Positions 42,813 to 51,130 of a stretch of DNA of 64,000 nucleotides are shown piece after piece (the first letter of the stretch is position 1; the number at the start of each line of letters is the position of its first letter). The notes beneath the pieces are model-generated. The model ran no database searches. It was not told the origin of the DNA and was given only the letters and a program-made list of their open reading frames with translations. Both the position numbers and the translations under genes were made by a program. Origin of the DNA: Streptomyces sp. Ag109_O5-1 (lineage in GTDB: Bacteria; Actinomycetota; Actinomycetes; Streptomycetales; Streptomycetaceae); NCBI RefSeq assembly GCF_003814875.1, contig NZ_RKQF01000001.1:1550001-1614000 (forward strand), in the 5' to 3' direction.

Positions 42813-43445
42813 GTGCCTCTGACGGAGGCCGGGATCTACGCCGCCGCCCTGCGGCTCATCGACGAGGACGGGGTCGAGGCGCTCACCATGCGCAAACTCG
42901 CCACCGAGCTCGACGCCAACCCGATGTCCCTGTACCACCACGTGCCGAACAGGGAAGCGGTGCTGCGCGGTGTGGCAAAGACGGTCGGCTCCCAGTTCCG
43001 CACCGTGACGCTTCAGGACGCTCCCTGGCAGGAGCGCATCCGCCTGCTCGCCACGGACTTCCGGACGCTGGCGCACCGCCATCCCAAGCTGATGGCCTAC
43101 TCGTTCAGCCACCAGCCCGACTTCATCCAGTCCGACGACCCGTTCTGGAGCGCACTCACCGCGATCGTGGCGGCCACGGGAGTGCCTCGGTCAGACGTCT
43201 CGGAGGCCGCCGCCCTGATCGTCGCCGTCGTCGTCGGTGTCCTCACCGCCGAGCTCAACGGCTCGCTCCACCAGTGGGCGAACCTCAAGCCCCCCGGCCT
43301 GGCCGCCGATGGGGACGAGCCCGTGGATGTCCGCCCCGCAGACCCCGATCAGGACCGCATGTTCCGCCTGGTGATGGACACGCTCATCGCGGGCCTGGAA
43401 AGCCGACTCGCCGCCGATCGTGACGGCCAGGGAGCCGGCCGCTGA
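42813..43445 (+). CDS. TetR-family repressor with C-terminal TetR_C-type domain
   Basis: The GTG start (MPLTEAGIYAAALRLIDEDG) has AGGA 8 bp upstream; an in-frame ATG 15 codons earlier sits inside an operator and is less likely. The HTH is VEALTMRKLATELDANPMSL then YHHVPNREAVLRGV, of the TetR/ActII-type with a long C-terminal ligand domain. It is divergent from the CYP102-type gene with four palindromic sites between. The same sites before the ferredoxin/P450 operon 2.5 kb away make it the best candidate regulator of both. It ends at a perfect hairpin. Confidence 0.92.
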   Translation: MPLTEAGIYAAALRLIDEDGVEALTMRKLATELDANPMSLYHHVPNREAVLRGVAKTVGSQFRTVTLQDAPWQERIRLLATDFRTLAHRHPKLMAYSFSHQPDFIQSDDPFWSALTAIVAATGVPRSDVSEAAALIVAVVVGVLTAELNGSLHQWANLKPPGLAADGDEPVDVRPADPDQDRMFRLVMDTLIAGLESRLAADRDGQGAGR

Positions 43446-43477
43446 GTCCGTGATCCTGAGGAGTTGGGGCCCGGGCG

Positions 43478-43497
43478 CTCGCCCGCAGTCGGGCGAG
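43478..43497 (+). terminator. Hairpin terminator after the TetR gene
   Basis: CTCGCCCG-CAGT-CGGGCGAG, a perfect 8-bp stem with a tetraloop, 32 bp after the TetR stop. The rest of the 297-bp gap to the NIPSNAP gene shows nothing else. Confidence 0.65.
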
Positions 43498-43742
43498 TCC
43501 GGGCTGCGACGCGCGAAAGTTCACCCATCACACGCGGAAAGGCCGCCCCGATGGGGCCGCTCCTGGTGCGCGGGGCTCTGCGGCCGGGCGAAGGCGCCGG
43601 CGTCGCGGCTGGGGAAAGGTGGCCGTGCCGTTGACGGAATGGCCCCGACCTTTCCGATCTCGTGCCTGCCCGTCGCCGTATGGCGAGCGCCTTGGCCGAG
43701 CGCCGAGCCGTCGAGGCGGCCTCCGGCGCATTACGGCGACTG

Positions 43743-44063
43743 TCAGCGCAGAGGTGAGTCCACGGTGGGCGTCAGCAGGGACTCGTCGACGCCGACGATC
43801 CGACTTATGTCGAAACCCTCCATGTCAGCGCGGAATTCGGGGCTCGACAGGTATGCCTCCAGCCGCTCCTGCACGTCGTCGGCGTCCTGGTAGGAAACGA
43901 GGGCGTACAGCTGCGGGGCCGCGCTCGCGGGCACCGTCCAGACGCCGTGTGTGGTGATCCGGTGCTTGGCCATACCGGGAATGTGCTTGGCCCAGATGTT
44001 CTCGTAGGCGGCGAGCGCGTCGGGGCCGCGCAGGGTGTAGACGCGAAGCTGGTACTGGGACAT
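43743..44063 (-). CDS. NIPSNAP-family small protein
   Basis: The 106-residue protein, starting MSQYQLRVYTLRGPDALAAY with AAAGGAAAGAG upstream, is a single NIPSNAP ferredoxin-like domain (HIPGMAKHRITTHGVWTVPA, YALVSYQDADDVQERLEAYL). NIPSNAP proteins form small dimeric alpha/beta barrels. Their function in bacteria is unclear, and some sit with monooxygenase or polyketide genes. It follows the SsgA-like gene on the same strand with a 41-bp gap. Confidence 0.9.
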   Translation of the reverse strand: MSQYQLRVYTLRGPDALAAYENIWAKHIPGMAKHRITTHGVWTVPASAAPQLYALVSYQDADDVQERLEAYLSSPEFRADMEGFDISRIVGVDESLLTPTVDSPLR

Positions 44064-44104
44064 GAAGACTCTTTCCTTTGGTTCTGAGCAGGGATGGCCG
44101 GCGT

Positions 44105-44524
44105 TCAGTCGGCCGAAAGCAGGTACGCCAGTTCGACGTCCCAGTCGATTAGTGCGGATTCGGCGCCCCGTGGCACCAGAGCCTCCGTGTTCTCCAGGAA
44201 GGTCCTGACGTCCCGCACGGGAACCTCGAGCAGGGCGGTGCCCGCGCAAGAGCCGAGAGCCATGTACGTCACCTGATCCCCACGGCCGGCAGCCGGCCGG
44301 ATCCGGACGTCCGCGTGGCCCGCGGAACCCTTCAGCCCTTCAGCCAGGAGATCCCGTCCCAGGATCCATTCGACCGGCTCGTCGGTGTGGACGAAGAAGG
44401 CGGCACGGACGACGTAGGGATCGGCGGGCTCGTATCGCAGGCGCATGCACACCGGCAGCGAGTGGTCGCGCGACACGACAAGGCGCACAGCCACCCCCCG
44501 CTCCACGGTTCTCAAAGACTCCAT
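44105..44524 (-). CDS. SsgA-like sporulation and cell-division regulator (SALP)
   Basis: The 139-residue protein fits the SsgA-like family in length and sequence: LVVSRDHSLPVCMRLRYEPA, DPYVVRAAFFVHTDEPVEWI, LGRDLLAEGL, and ALLEVPVRDVRTFLENTEAL then VPRGAES. SALPs are restricted to sporulating actinomycetes and guide septum placement and spore-wall assembly. This places the organism among Streptomyces or close relatives. AGGAG lies 9 bp before the ATG. Which of the several SALP types (SsgA-G) it is cannot be decided by eye. Confidence 0.93.
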   Translation of the reverse strand: MESLRTVERGVAVRLVVSRDHSLPVCMRLRYEPADPYVVRAAFFVHTDEPVEWILGRDLLAEGLKGSAGHADVRIRPAAGRGDQVTYMALGSCAGTALLEVPVRDVRTFLENTEALVPRGAESALIDWDVELAYLLSAD

Positions 44525-44854
44525 CGACTTTCACTCCTAGGCGCGCCTCGGCCGCGCTCCGCCGCCCGGCAGGCAGCGAAGAGGCAACGGATGGTGAGGC
44601 GTTACGGCAGGGCCCTGGCGCCGGACAGCGTCGGCGGACCGCACATTCGTCGCGTCGCGACAGCTGGGGCGACGCGAGCCTGCGGCGCATGGCGGGTGTC
44701 CGCAGGAAGTGTGAGGGAGGCGGGCTCTCATTCGGTCTGCCGCCGGGCGGCGGTCAGGGATCGCCGACCCGGGATCAGCAGCCGCCTCCCGGCCGCCGGC
44801 AGGTATCAGGGGGAAGGGGAACGCCTGGGCACACGGCCGCAGACGGTATCCGTC
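44525..44854. other. Intergenic region without recognisable gene
   Basis: No protein-like frame, RNA gene or strong hairpin was found between the SsgA-like gene start and the stop of the small secreted protein gene. Confidence 0.5.
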
Positions 44855-45190
44855 TCACCAGTCAGCGTGGTTCAGATCGTGGTGGTCGCGGTACCGGCCG
44901 TCGCGCTCCCAACGGCGGAGGTGGTCATCGCGGTCGCGCCGGGCCGAGTCGGCGACGCGGCCGTCGTGGTACCAGCCACGGCTGTCGTCCCAGGCGTAGC
45001 CCTGCTCGAGCAGGTAGCCGACACCGTGGTCCCAGCGGTAGTAGTCGGCGTCACCACCGACTGCCGGGCGGTGGGCGTGGGTGGACGCCGGCGTCGCGGC
45101 CGAAGCGGTGCCCCCGGCACCGAGCACGGCGACACCCGCGAGCGCCACGGAGGAAACAGTGACGGCGAAACGCTTCGCGAACTTCTTCAT
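44855..45190 (-). CDS. Small secreted protein of unknown function
   Basis: This 111-residue protein has a clear signal peptide (MKKFAKRFAVTVSSVALAGV, cleavage near TASA) and a mature part of about 80 residues. The mature part is rich in Asp, Arg, His, Tyr and Trp (ADYYRWDHGVGYLLEQGYAW, DDSRGWYHDGRVADSARRDR), with no cysteines. GGAAGGAAAG precedes the ATG. I do not recognise a family. It is divergent from the ferredoxin/P450 operon, and two CATACG-type operators lie between them, so it may be co-regulated with that operon. Confidence 0.8.
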   Translation of the reverse strand: MKKFAKRFAVTVSSVALAGVAVLGAGGTASAATPASTHAHRPAVGGDADYYRWDHGVGYLLEQGYAWDDSRGWYHDGRVADSARRDRDDHLRRWERDGRYRDHHDLNHADW

Positions 45191-45278
45191 GATCTTTCCT
45201 TCCCGCCTGGCGCGATCTACGCCGACGACTCTTCGGGCAGGCGATGTACGGCGCCGACCCGGTCCGAGCGAAAATTTC

Positions 45279-45325
45279 CATACAACGTATGGAAACGTGC
45301 CTCCATTAGTAACATACGCCGTATG
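45279..45325. promoter_or_regulatory. Two CATACG-type operators upstream of the ferredoxin/P450 operon
   Basis: CATACAACGTATG (45279-45291), inside the longer palindrome TTTCCATACAACGTATGGAAA-like block, and CATACGCCGTATG (45313-45325) are 34 bp apart. The second is identical to the first operator before the CYP102-type gene. They lie between the secreted-protein gene and the ferredoxin gene. Confidence 0.78.
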
Positions 45326-45525
45326 GAAATGTCGAGGAGACAAAGCCGGACGGGGCGCCCGGTGCAGCACCTGAACGTCAACTGGGCTTTCGACTTGCGG
45401 AGTTGAACACTCTGACCGCTTCGGACCGCCCGGCCCTTTCGTCCTGGCAGCCATGGCATGCGCGCCCGCGCTTCGCGGCTCATGCTGGGAACGAGGGGGG
45501 TGGGGCAACGGAGGAAGTGGTGACG

Positions 45526-45735
45526 ATGCGGACCGTTGTCGACCTCACGCGCTGCCAGGGATACGCGCAGTGCGTGTTCCTCGCCCCGGAGGTGTTCGAG
45601 CTGCACGGCGAGGAAGGGTTGCTGTACGCCACGGCCGTCCCCGACGACCAGGTGGAACGTGTGCGCCAGGCCGCGGCCGCGTGCCCGGTCCAGGCGATCC
45701 TCCTGGGGGAAGAGGTGAGCGGCGGTGTCCGATGA
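45526..45735 (+). CDS. Ferredoxin ([3Fe-4S]-type, P450 partner)
   Basis: The 69-residue protein starting MRTVVDLTRCQGYAQC has GGAGGAAG about 8 bp before its ATG. The cluster motif is C-x-x-Y-x-x-C (CQGYAQC) plus a later ACPV. The position that is Cys in [4Fe-4S] ferredoxins is Tyr here, so a [3Fe-4S] cluster is expected, as in many actinomycete P450 ferredoxins. It overlaps the reductase gene by 11 bp and precedes a P450, making a three-component electron chain. Confidence 0.93.
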   Translation: MRTVVDLTRCQGYAQCVFLAPEVFELHGEEGLLYATAVPDDQVERVRQAAAACPVQAILLGEEVSGGVR

Positions 45736-47080
45736 CCTCAAGAAGGGCCGCATCGTCATCGTCGGCGCGTCGCTGGCCGGGCTCCGGGCCGCGGAGGCGC
45801 TGCGTGAGGAGGGTTTCACCGGCTCGCTGACCGTGGTCGGGGACGAACCCCACGCACCGTACGACCGGCCGCCGCTGTCCAAGCAGGTGCTGCTGGGCCA
45901 GGCGACGGCTGACACCACCGGCCTGCCGGTACGCCGGGACCCGGACGCCGAGTGGCGGCTGGGCGTACGCGCCACGGGTGTGGACCTGCTGGCGAAGCGG
46001 GTGCTGCTGGAGGACGGCGAGTCACTGCCGTACGACCGGCTGCTGATCGCCACCGGAACCCGCGCACGGCCCTGGCCCGATGCGGAGGAAGCCGCCCTGG
46101 ACGGGGTGTTCACCCTGCGCACCCGCGAGGACGCCGGGGGACTGGCCGAACGGCTGGCCGCCGGGCCGGAGCGGGTGCTGGTGATCGGCGGCGGCTTCAC
46201 CGGCTCGGAGATCGCCTCGGCCTGCCGGGAACTGGGGCTTGCGGTCTCGGTCACCGAACGTGGCCCCGCCCCCTTGGTGGGCGCCCTCGGCGGCACCCTG
46301 TCGAAGCTCGCGGCCGTCATGCAGCGCAATCACGGCGTCGACCTGCGCACCGGGGTGACGGTCACCGCCCTGAACGGCAACGGCGCCTTCACCGGCGCGC
46401 AACTGTCCGACGGCAGCCGCGTGGACGCCGATGTCTGCGTCGTCGCGCTGGGTGCGATCCGCAACGTGGAGTGGCTGGCCGAGTCCGGACTGGCGGCGGG
46501 CCCGCGCGGGATCGCCTGCGACGCCGGGTGCCGGGCCTTCAACATGTACGGGATCGTCACGGACGACGTCTTCGTGGCCGGCGACGTCTCCCGCTTCCCC
46601 CACCCCCTCTTCGGCTACCAGATGCTCTCCCTGGAGCACTGGGGGAACGCCGTCGAACAGGCCGGGGTGGCGGCGCACAACATGGTCAGTCCGGGGCCGC
46701 TGCGCCGCCCGCACCTGTCCATACCGTCGTTCTGGTCGACCCAGTTCGGGCTCAACATCAAGTCGGTGGGAGTGCCCACCTACTCCGACCACGTGGTCAT
46801 CGCCCAGGGCTCCCTGGAAGCGCGCCGGCTGGCCATGGTCTACGGCTACCAGGGACGGGTCACCGCCGCGGTCACCGTCGACATGGCCAAGTCCCTCGAC
46901 TACTACCGGCACTTGATAGAGACGGCCGCCGCGTTCCCGCCCCCGCCCGGTGCGGCCGACCGGGCGATCGCGGCCGACATCCCGGTCCCCTCTCTCGTAC
47001 CGGATCCTTCCGGGCTGTCCCACGGCCCGACCGTCGCGCTCACCGGCCATCTCCCCGACCGCAGACTGACCGTGGTGTAG
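45725..47080 (+). CDS. NAD(P)H-dependent ferredoxin reductase
   Basis: The 451-residue flavoprotein has an FAD motif (RIVIVGASLAGLRAAEALRE), the APYDRPPLSK segment, an NAD(P)H-binding motif (VLVIGGGFTGSEIASACREL) and DVFVAGDVSRFPHPLF near the FAD site. This is the rubredoxin/putidaredoxin reductase-like class that passes electrons from NAD(P)H to small ferredoxins. It starts at GTG inside the end of the ferredoxin gene, so the two are translationally coupled. The P450 follows 30 bp later. It could also serve the orphan P450 at 2-3.2 kb. Confidence 0.94.
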   Translation: MSDDLKKGRIVIVGASLAGLRAAEALREEGFTGSLTVVGDEPHAPYDRPPLSKQVLLGQATADTTGLPVRRDPDAEWRLGVRATGVDLLAKRVLLEDGESLPYDRLLIATGTRARPWPDAEEAALDGVFTLRTREDAGGLAERLAAGPERVLVIGGGFTGSEIASACRELGLAVSVTERGPAPLVGALGGTLSKLAAVMQRNHGVDLRTGVTVTALNGNGAFTGAQLSDGSRVDADVCVVALGAIRNVEWLAESGLAAGPRGIACDAGCRAFNMYGIVTDDVFVAGDVSRFPHPLFGYQMLSLEHWGNAVEQAGVAAHNMVSPGPLRRPHLSIPSFWSTQFGLNIKSVGVPTYSDHVVIAQGSLEARRLAMVYGYQGRVTAAVTVDMAKSLDYYRHLIETAAAFPPPPGAADRAIAADIPVPSLVPDPSGLSHGPTVALTGHLPDRRLTVV

Positions 47081-47110
47081 CCCGCTCCCCGCCGACCACG
47101 AGGATCCGCC

Positions 47111-48295
47111 ATGGAATCCGAGACCCTGCTGGCACGGATCACCGACTACGCCAGCCGCCCCGACCCCTACCCGCTGTACGCAGAACTCCGCGACGCCGGT
47201 CCCGTCGTGCGGCAGGCGGACGGCAGCCATCTGATCGGCGGCTACCACGAGATCGCCGCCCTGCTCCACGACCCGCGGATGAGTACCGACCCCCGCACCC
47301 GCGGCGAAGTGACCCACAAGCCGCCGTTCCTGCGGCTCGACGACCCCGAGCACCACCGGCTGCGCACCCTGGCCATGCGGCCCTTCGGGCCTCCGCACAG
47401 CCCCGGCCGCGTCGATTCCCTGCGCGGCGAGATCGACCGGATCAGCGGGGAACTGCTGGAGTCCTTCGAGGCGGGCCGGCAGATCGACATCGTCGACGAC
47501 TTCGCCTACCCGCTGCCCGTCACGGTGATCTGCCGCCTGCTCGGCGTACCGCGCGAGGACGAGCCGCTCTTCAGGGCCTGGTCGGACGCCTTGGTCACGG
47601 CCGCCGACGTCAGGCCCGAAGACGACTCCACCGAGATGGACAAGGCCGGCGACCAGGCGCGGATCGAGATGGGCGGGTATCTTCTGCACCTCGCCGAGCA
47701 GCGCCGTGGACATCCGGGCGACGACATGCTCTCCGCCTTCGCCAACGAACCGGACCCGGCCCTGCGGCTCACCCAGGAGGAACTCGCGGAGACCGCCGTG
47801 CTGTTGCTCATCGCGGGACACGAGACGACGGTCAACCTGATCACCAACGGATCACTCACCCTGCTGCGCCAGCCCGATCAGCTGGACCGACTGCGCCGCG
47901 AACCGGAGTTGCTGCCGCGAGCGGTGGAGGAACTGCTGCGTTACGAGCCCCCGGTGCACATGCGGGAGCGCGTCCCGCACGCGGACATGGACATCGCCGG
48001 CACCAGGGTCCCGCAGGGCGCATCCGTCATTCTGGTGCTGGCCTCCGGCAACCGTGACCCCAGGCGGTTCCACGACCCCGACCGGTTCGACCCCACCCGC
48101 CCGGACAACCAGCACCTCGGCTTCGGCAGCGGCATCCACCTGTGCTTCGGCGGACCCCTGGCCCGCGTCGAAGCCTACGCCGCGCTCGGCGCGCTGCTTC
48201 CGCACCTCGACACGGCGCGCCTGGTCGAGGACCCGCCGCCCTACCGGCAGAACGCCATGCTCCGCGGCCCCCGCCACCTGCCCGTCCGACTGTGA
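47111..48295 (+). CDS. Cytochrome P450
   Basis: The 394-residue protein has LLLIAGHETTVNLITNG (I helix), VEELLRYEPPVHMRER (ExxR) and the heme motif FGSGIHLCFGGPLAR with the Cys ligand. GAGG lies 8 bp before the ATG. The adjoining ferredoxin and reductase should deliver its electrons. The substrate is not evident; typical actinomycete P450s of this type oxidise terpenoids, macrolides or xenobiotics. The operon is preceded by two CATACG-type operators and followed by a small hairpin. Confidence 0.95.
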   Translation: MESETLLARITDYASRPDPYPLYAELRDAGPVVRQADGSHLIGGYHEIAALLHDPRMSTDPRTRGEVTHKPPFLRLDDPEHHRLRTLAMRPFGPPHSPGRVDSLRGEIDRISGELLESFEAGRQIDIVDDFAYPLPVTVICRLLGVPREDEPLFRAWSDALVTAADVRPEDDSTEMDKAGDQARIEMGGYLLHLAEQRRGHPGDDMLSAFANEPDPALRLTQEELAETAVLLLIAGHETTVNLITNGSLTLLRQPDQLDRLRREPELLPRAVEELLRYEPPVHMRERVPHADMDIAGTRVPQGASVILVLASGNRDPRRFHDPDRFDPTRPDNQHLGFGSGIHLCFGGPLARVEAYAALGALLPHLDTARLVEDPPPYRQNAMLRGPRHLPVRL

Positions 48296-48323
48296 GGCCA
48301 CCTGACCCCGGCGCTGTCGCGAA

Positions 48324-48340
48324 CCTCGGCGGCGCCGAGG
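48324..48340 (+). terminator. Small hairpin after the P450 gene
   Basis: CCTCGGC-GGC-GCCGAGG is a perfect 7-bp stem 28 bp beyond the stop codon. It is a modest terminator candidate. Confidence 0.45.
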
Positions 48341-48413
48341 CCGGGCATGTGCAGGCCTGTCGTTGACCGCAGCAGCCGCGCCCCTCCGATCGCCCGCTCA
48401 CTCCTGAGGGGGG

Positions 48414-48442
48414 TTGACGCGTAACCGATTACATCTGATTAT
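48414..48442 (+). promoter_or_regulatory. Candidate promoter for the first phosphatase gene
   Basis: TTGACG, a 17-base spacer and GATTAT form a good sigma-70-type promoter within an unusually AT-rich stretch (TAACCGATTACATCTGATTA). It lies about 150 bp before the chosen start of the PAS-GAF-SpoIIE gene. Confidence 0.5.
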
Positions 48443-48590
48443 TTCATCAGAAGTGCTCATAATGCCGCATTCCTGACACATGCCACACCGTGTGCCGCTC
48501 CCCCGGACATCGCCGTTCACCTCTGCTGCACACAGGGCCGCCGCGCCACGTGCCGACGCCTCTCACTTCGCACCGATGGGACGCACCGCG

Positions 48591-51050
48591 ATGACGACGA
48601 CCAACACCGACCCCTCACGCCGCGCCGAGCCGGCGAGCCTCCGCGAGATGCCCGACGCCGCGATAGCGATGATCGACGCCGAGGGCATCGTGGTGGGGTG
48701 GACGCAGGCCGCCCAGCAGCTTGTCGGTTACTCGGCCGGGGAGGTGGTGGGCCGTTCCGCCGCGCACGTGCTCCCACCCTCCGAGGACGAGCAGCGAGCG
48801 TCGGCGTTCGCCGAACAGTGCCGTGCGCGGGGCGGCTGGTCCGGCACCGCGGCGATCCGCCACCGCGATGGCCACACGCTCAGGATGACGCTGCGGGTCT
48901 CGTTGCTGTGGGGGCAGGACGCCGGCAGCCGGTGGCTGGTGTCCGTGACCGACATCGGTTCCCTGTCCTCGGAGGCGACCAGGGGACCGGTGCGGGAGTC
49001 GCTCCTCGCGCGTGCGCCGATCGGCATCGTCGTCTATGACCAGCAACTGCGCTGTGTGTGGGTGAACGACGCCATGGAGCGTCAGGACGGCGTGCCTCGT
49101 CACCGACGGTTCGGCCGCGGCGTGAAGGACTCACTGCCGGCCGTCGAGGCCGAAGCGCTGGAGGTCGTGATGCGGCAGGTGCTGGGGAGCGGCACCACGA
49201 AGGTGCACGAGTACCGCGCGTGGCCGCCGGCGGACCGGCGCCGTGAGCATGCGTTCTCCGCCTCGTTCTTCTGCCTCCAGGGCGCGGACGGTGCCCCACT
49301 GGGCGTTTGTTCCATGACCGTGGACGTCACCGGGAACCGCCGGACGCGCGAGCGCCTCGCCATCCTCAGCGAGGCGAGCACGCACATCGGGAGCACCCTC
49401 GACGTGATGCGGACCGGGCAGGAACTGGCCGAGCTCGCCGTGCCCCTGCTGGCCGACCACGCCCTTGTCGACCTGGTGGAGTCGGTTCCGTTCGGCGTCG
49501 AGCCATCGCCACGGACCGGCACCACGAGTGGCCGTCCGCAGGTGATGCGCCGTGCCGGTCTGGCCTCCGTCGACCTGGGTGTCCTCGAGTTGCCGTGGGC
49601 GCGCGAGGAGGTGATCCACGCCCACCCCGACTCGCCGTTCACCGCCGCCCTGCGCACGGGCCGGTCTCACCTGGAACCCGTGCTGAACACCCTTGCCGGC
49701 CCATGGGTGGACGACGACCCGGTGCGGGCGCAGAAGGTACGCGACAGCGGCGTCCACTCCTTGATGGTGGTACCCATCCGGGCACGGCGCTGCATGCTCG
49801 GCCTGGCACTGTTCGGCCGCTCCGAGGAACAGGCACCGTTCCAGGAGGACGACCTGCTCCTCGCCGAGGAACTCGTCACCCGGGCCGCGCTCTGCCTGGA
49901 CAACGCCCTCCAGTACGCTCGTGAACGCAGCGCCGCTCTCACGCTGCAGCGCGACCTGCTCCCCCACCGGGTGCAGGGGGGCACGGCCGTAGAGGTCGCC
50001 TCACGCTACGTGCCGGCCGACATGGACCACGGCGTGGGGGGTGACTGGTTCGACGTGATCGAGCTGTCCGGCGCCCGGGTCGCTCTCGTCGTCGGCGACG
50101 TGGTCGGACACGGCATCAACGCCGCGGCGACCATGGGCAGGCTGCGCACCGCGGTGCGCACGCTCGCGGACCTCGAGCTGCCCCCGGACGAACTGCTGGG
50201 GCATCTGGACGACACGGTCCAGCGGCTGAACGACGAGGATGCCGACATGTCCGCGGCGGTGGGCGCCACCTGTCTGTACGCCGTGTACGACCCGGTCACC
50301 CGACGGTGCACAGTGGCGCGGGCCGGGCATCCACCGCCCCTGATCGTCGGCGCGCAGGGCGAAGTCACCATCCCCGACCTGCCCGCCGGAGCCCCGCTCG
50401 GCCTGGGTCTCGGCCTGGTGCCCTTCGAGTCCGTGGAACTGGAACTGGCCGAGGGGAGTGTGCTCGCCTTCTACTCCGACGGGCTGGTCGAGTCCCGGGA
50501 CGAGGACATCGACGTCGGGCTGCGCCGCCTGGCCGCCGCCTTGGCGGGACAGCCGAGTACGTCCCTGGAGGACATGTGCTCGCGAGTGATGGAGACGCTG
50601 CCGGCTCAGGCACCGGCCGACGATGTCACGTTGCTCCTCGCGCGGACCCGCGCGCTCCACCCCGCTCAGGTCGCCTTCTGGGACCTGCCGAACGGACCGG
50701 CCACCGTGCCGGCAGCCCGACACCTGGCCGCCCGTCAGCTCAGGGAGTGGGGCCTGGAGCAGCTCGTGACGTCCGTGGAGTCGGTCGTCAGTGAACTGGT
50801 CACCAACGCCATCCACCATGGCGACGGCCCGAACCGTCTACGGCTCATCCAGCACCGCGTTCTGACGTGCGAAGTCTCCGACACCAGCACCGGCCGGCCA
50901 CGCGCCCGCCATCCCCACACGCTCGACGAGCGCGGCCGCGGCCTCTATCTGGTCGCCCGGCTCTCGCGCAGGTGGGGCTCGCGCTCCGCAACGGACGGCA
51001 AGGTCGTCTGGGCCGAACAGGACCTGCCCTCCACGGCCGGCGCCCTGTGA
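48591..51050 (+). CDS. PAS-PAS-GAF-SpoIIE phosphatase with C-terminal anti-sigma-type kinase domain
   Basis: In order: PAS domain (about 20-130, AAIAMIDAEGIVVGWTQAAQ), second PAS (about 140-260), GAF (about 270-460), SpoIIE/PP2C phosphatase (about 470-690: GVGGDWFDVIELSG, ALVVGDVVGHGINAAATMGR, FYSDGLVE, ADDVTLLLAR) and an HATPase_c/RsbW-like domain (about 700-810: VVSELVTNAIHHGDG, DERGRGLYLV). Such proteins sense a signal through PAS/GAF and dephosphorylate anti-anti-sigma factors while also acting on them as kinases. In-frame starts at 48576 and 48480 exist; the one used has a GGGA about 10 bp upstream. A close paralogue follows. Confidence 0.92.
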   Translation: MTTTNTDPSRRAEPASLREMPDAAIAMIDAEGIVVGWTQAAQQLVGYSAGEVVGRSAAHVLPPSEDEQRASAFAEQCRARGGWSGTAAIRHRDGHTLRMTLRVSLLWGQDAGSRWLVSVTDIGSLSSEATRGPVRESLLARAPIGIVVYDQQLRCVWVNDAMERQDGVPRHRRFGRGVKDSLPAVEAEALEVVMRQVLGSGTTKVHEYRAWPPADRRREHAFSASFFCLQGADGAPLGVCSMTVDVTGNRRTRERLAILSEASTHIGSTLDVMRTGQELAELAVPLLADHALVDLVESVPFGVEPSPRTGTTSGRPQVMRRAGLASVDLGVLELPWAREEVIHAHPDSPFTAALRTGRSHLEPVLNTLAGPWVDDDPVRAQKVRDSGVHSLMVVPIRARRCMLGLALFGRSEEQAPFQEDDLLLAEELVTRAALCLDNALQYARERSAALTLQRDLLPHRVQGGTAVEVASRYVPADMDHGVGGDWFDVIELSGARVALVVGDVVGHGINAAATMGRLRTAVRTLADLELPPDELLGHLDDTVQRLNDEDADMSAAVGATCLYAVYDPVTRRCTVARAGHPPPLIVGAQGEVTIPDLPAGAPLGLGLGLVPFESVELELAEGSVLAFYSDGLVESRDEDIDVGLRRLAAALAGQPSTSLEDMCSRVMETLPAQAPADDVTLLLARTRALHPAQVAFWDLPNGPATVPAARHLAARQLREWGLEQLVTSVESVVSELVTNAIHHGDGPNRLRLIQHRVLTCEVSDTSTGRPRARHPHTLDERGRGLYLVARLSRRWGSRSATDGKVVWAEQDLPSTAGAL

Positions 51051-51130
51051 ACCGCCGGCGGGCCGGGCGGCCGACGGCCGCCGCACATGCCCTTTCCCGT
51101 AGTCGCACGCTCGTGAAGGAAGTCAGAGAC

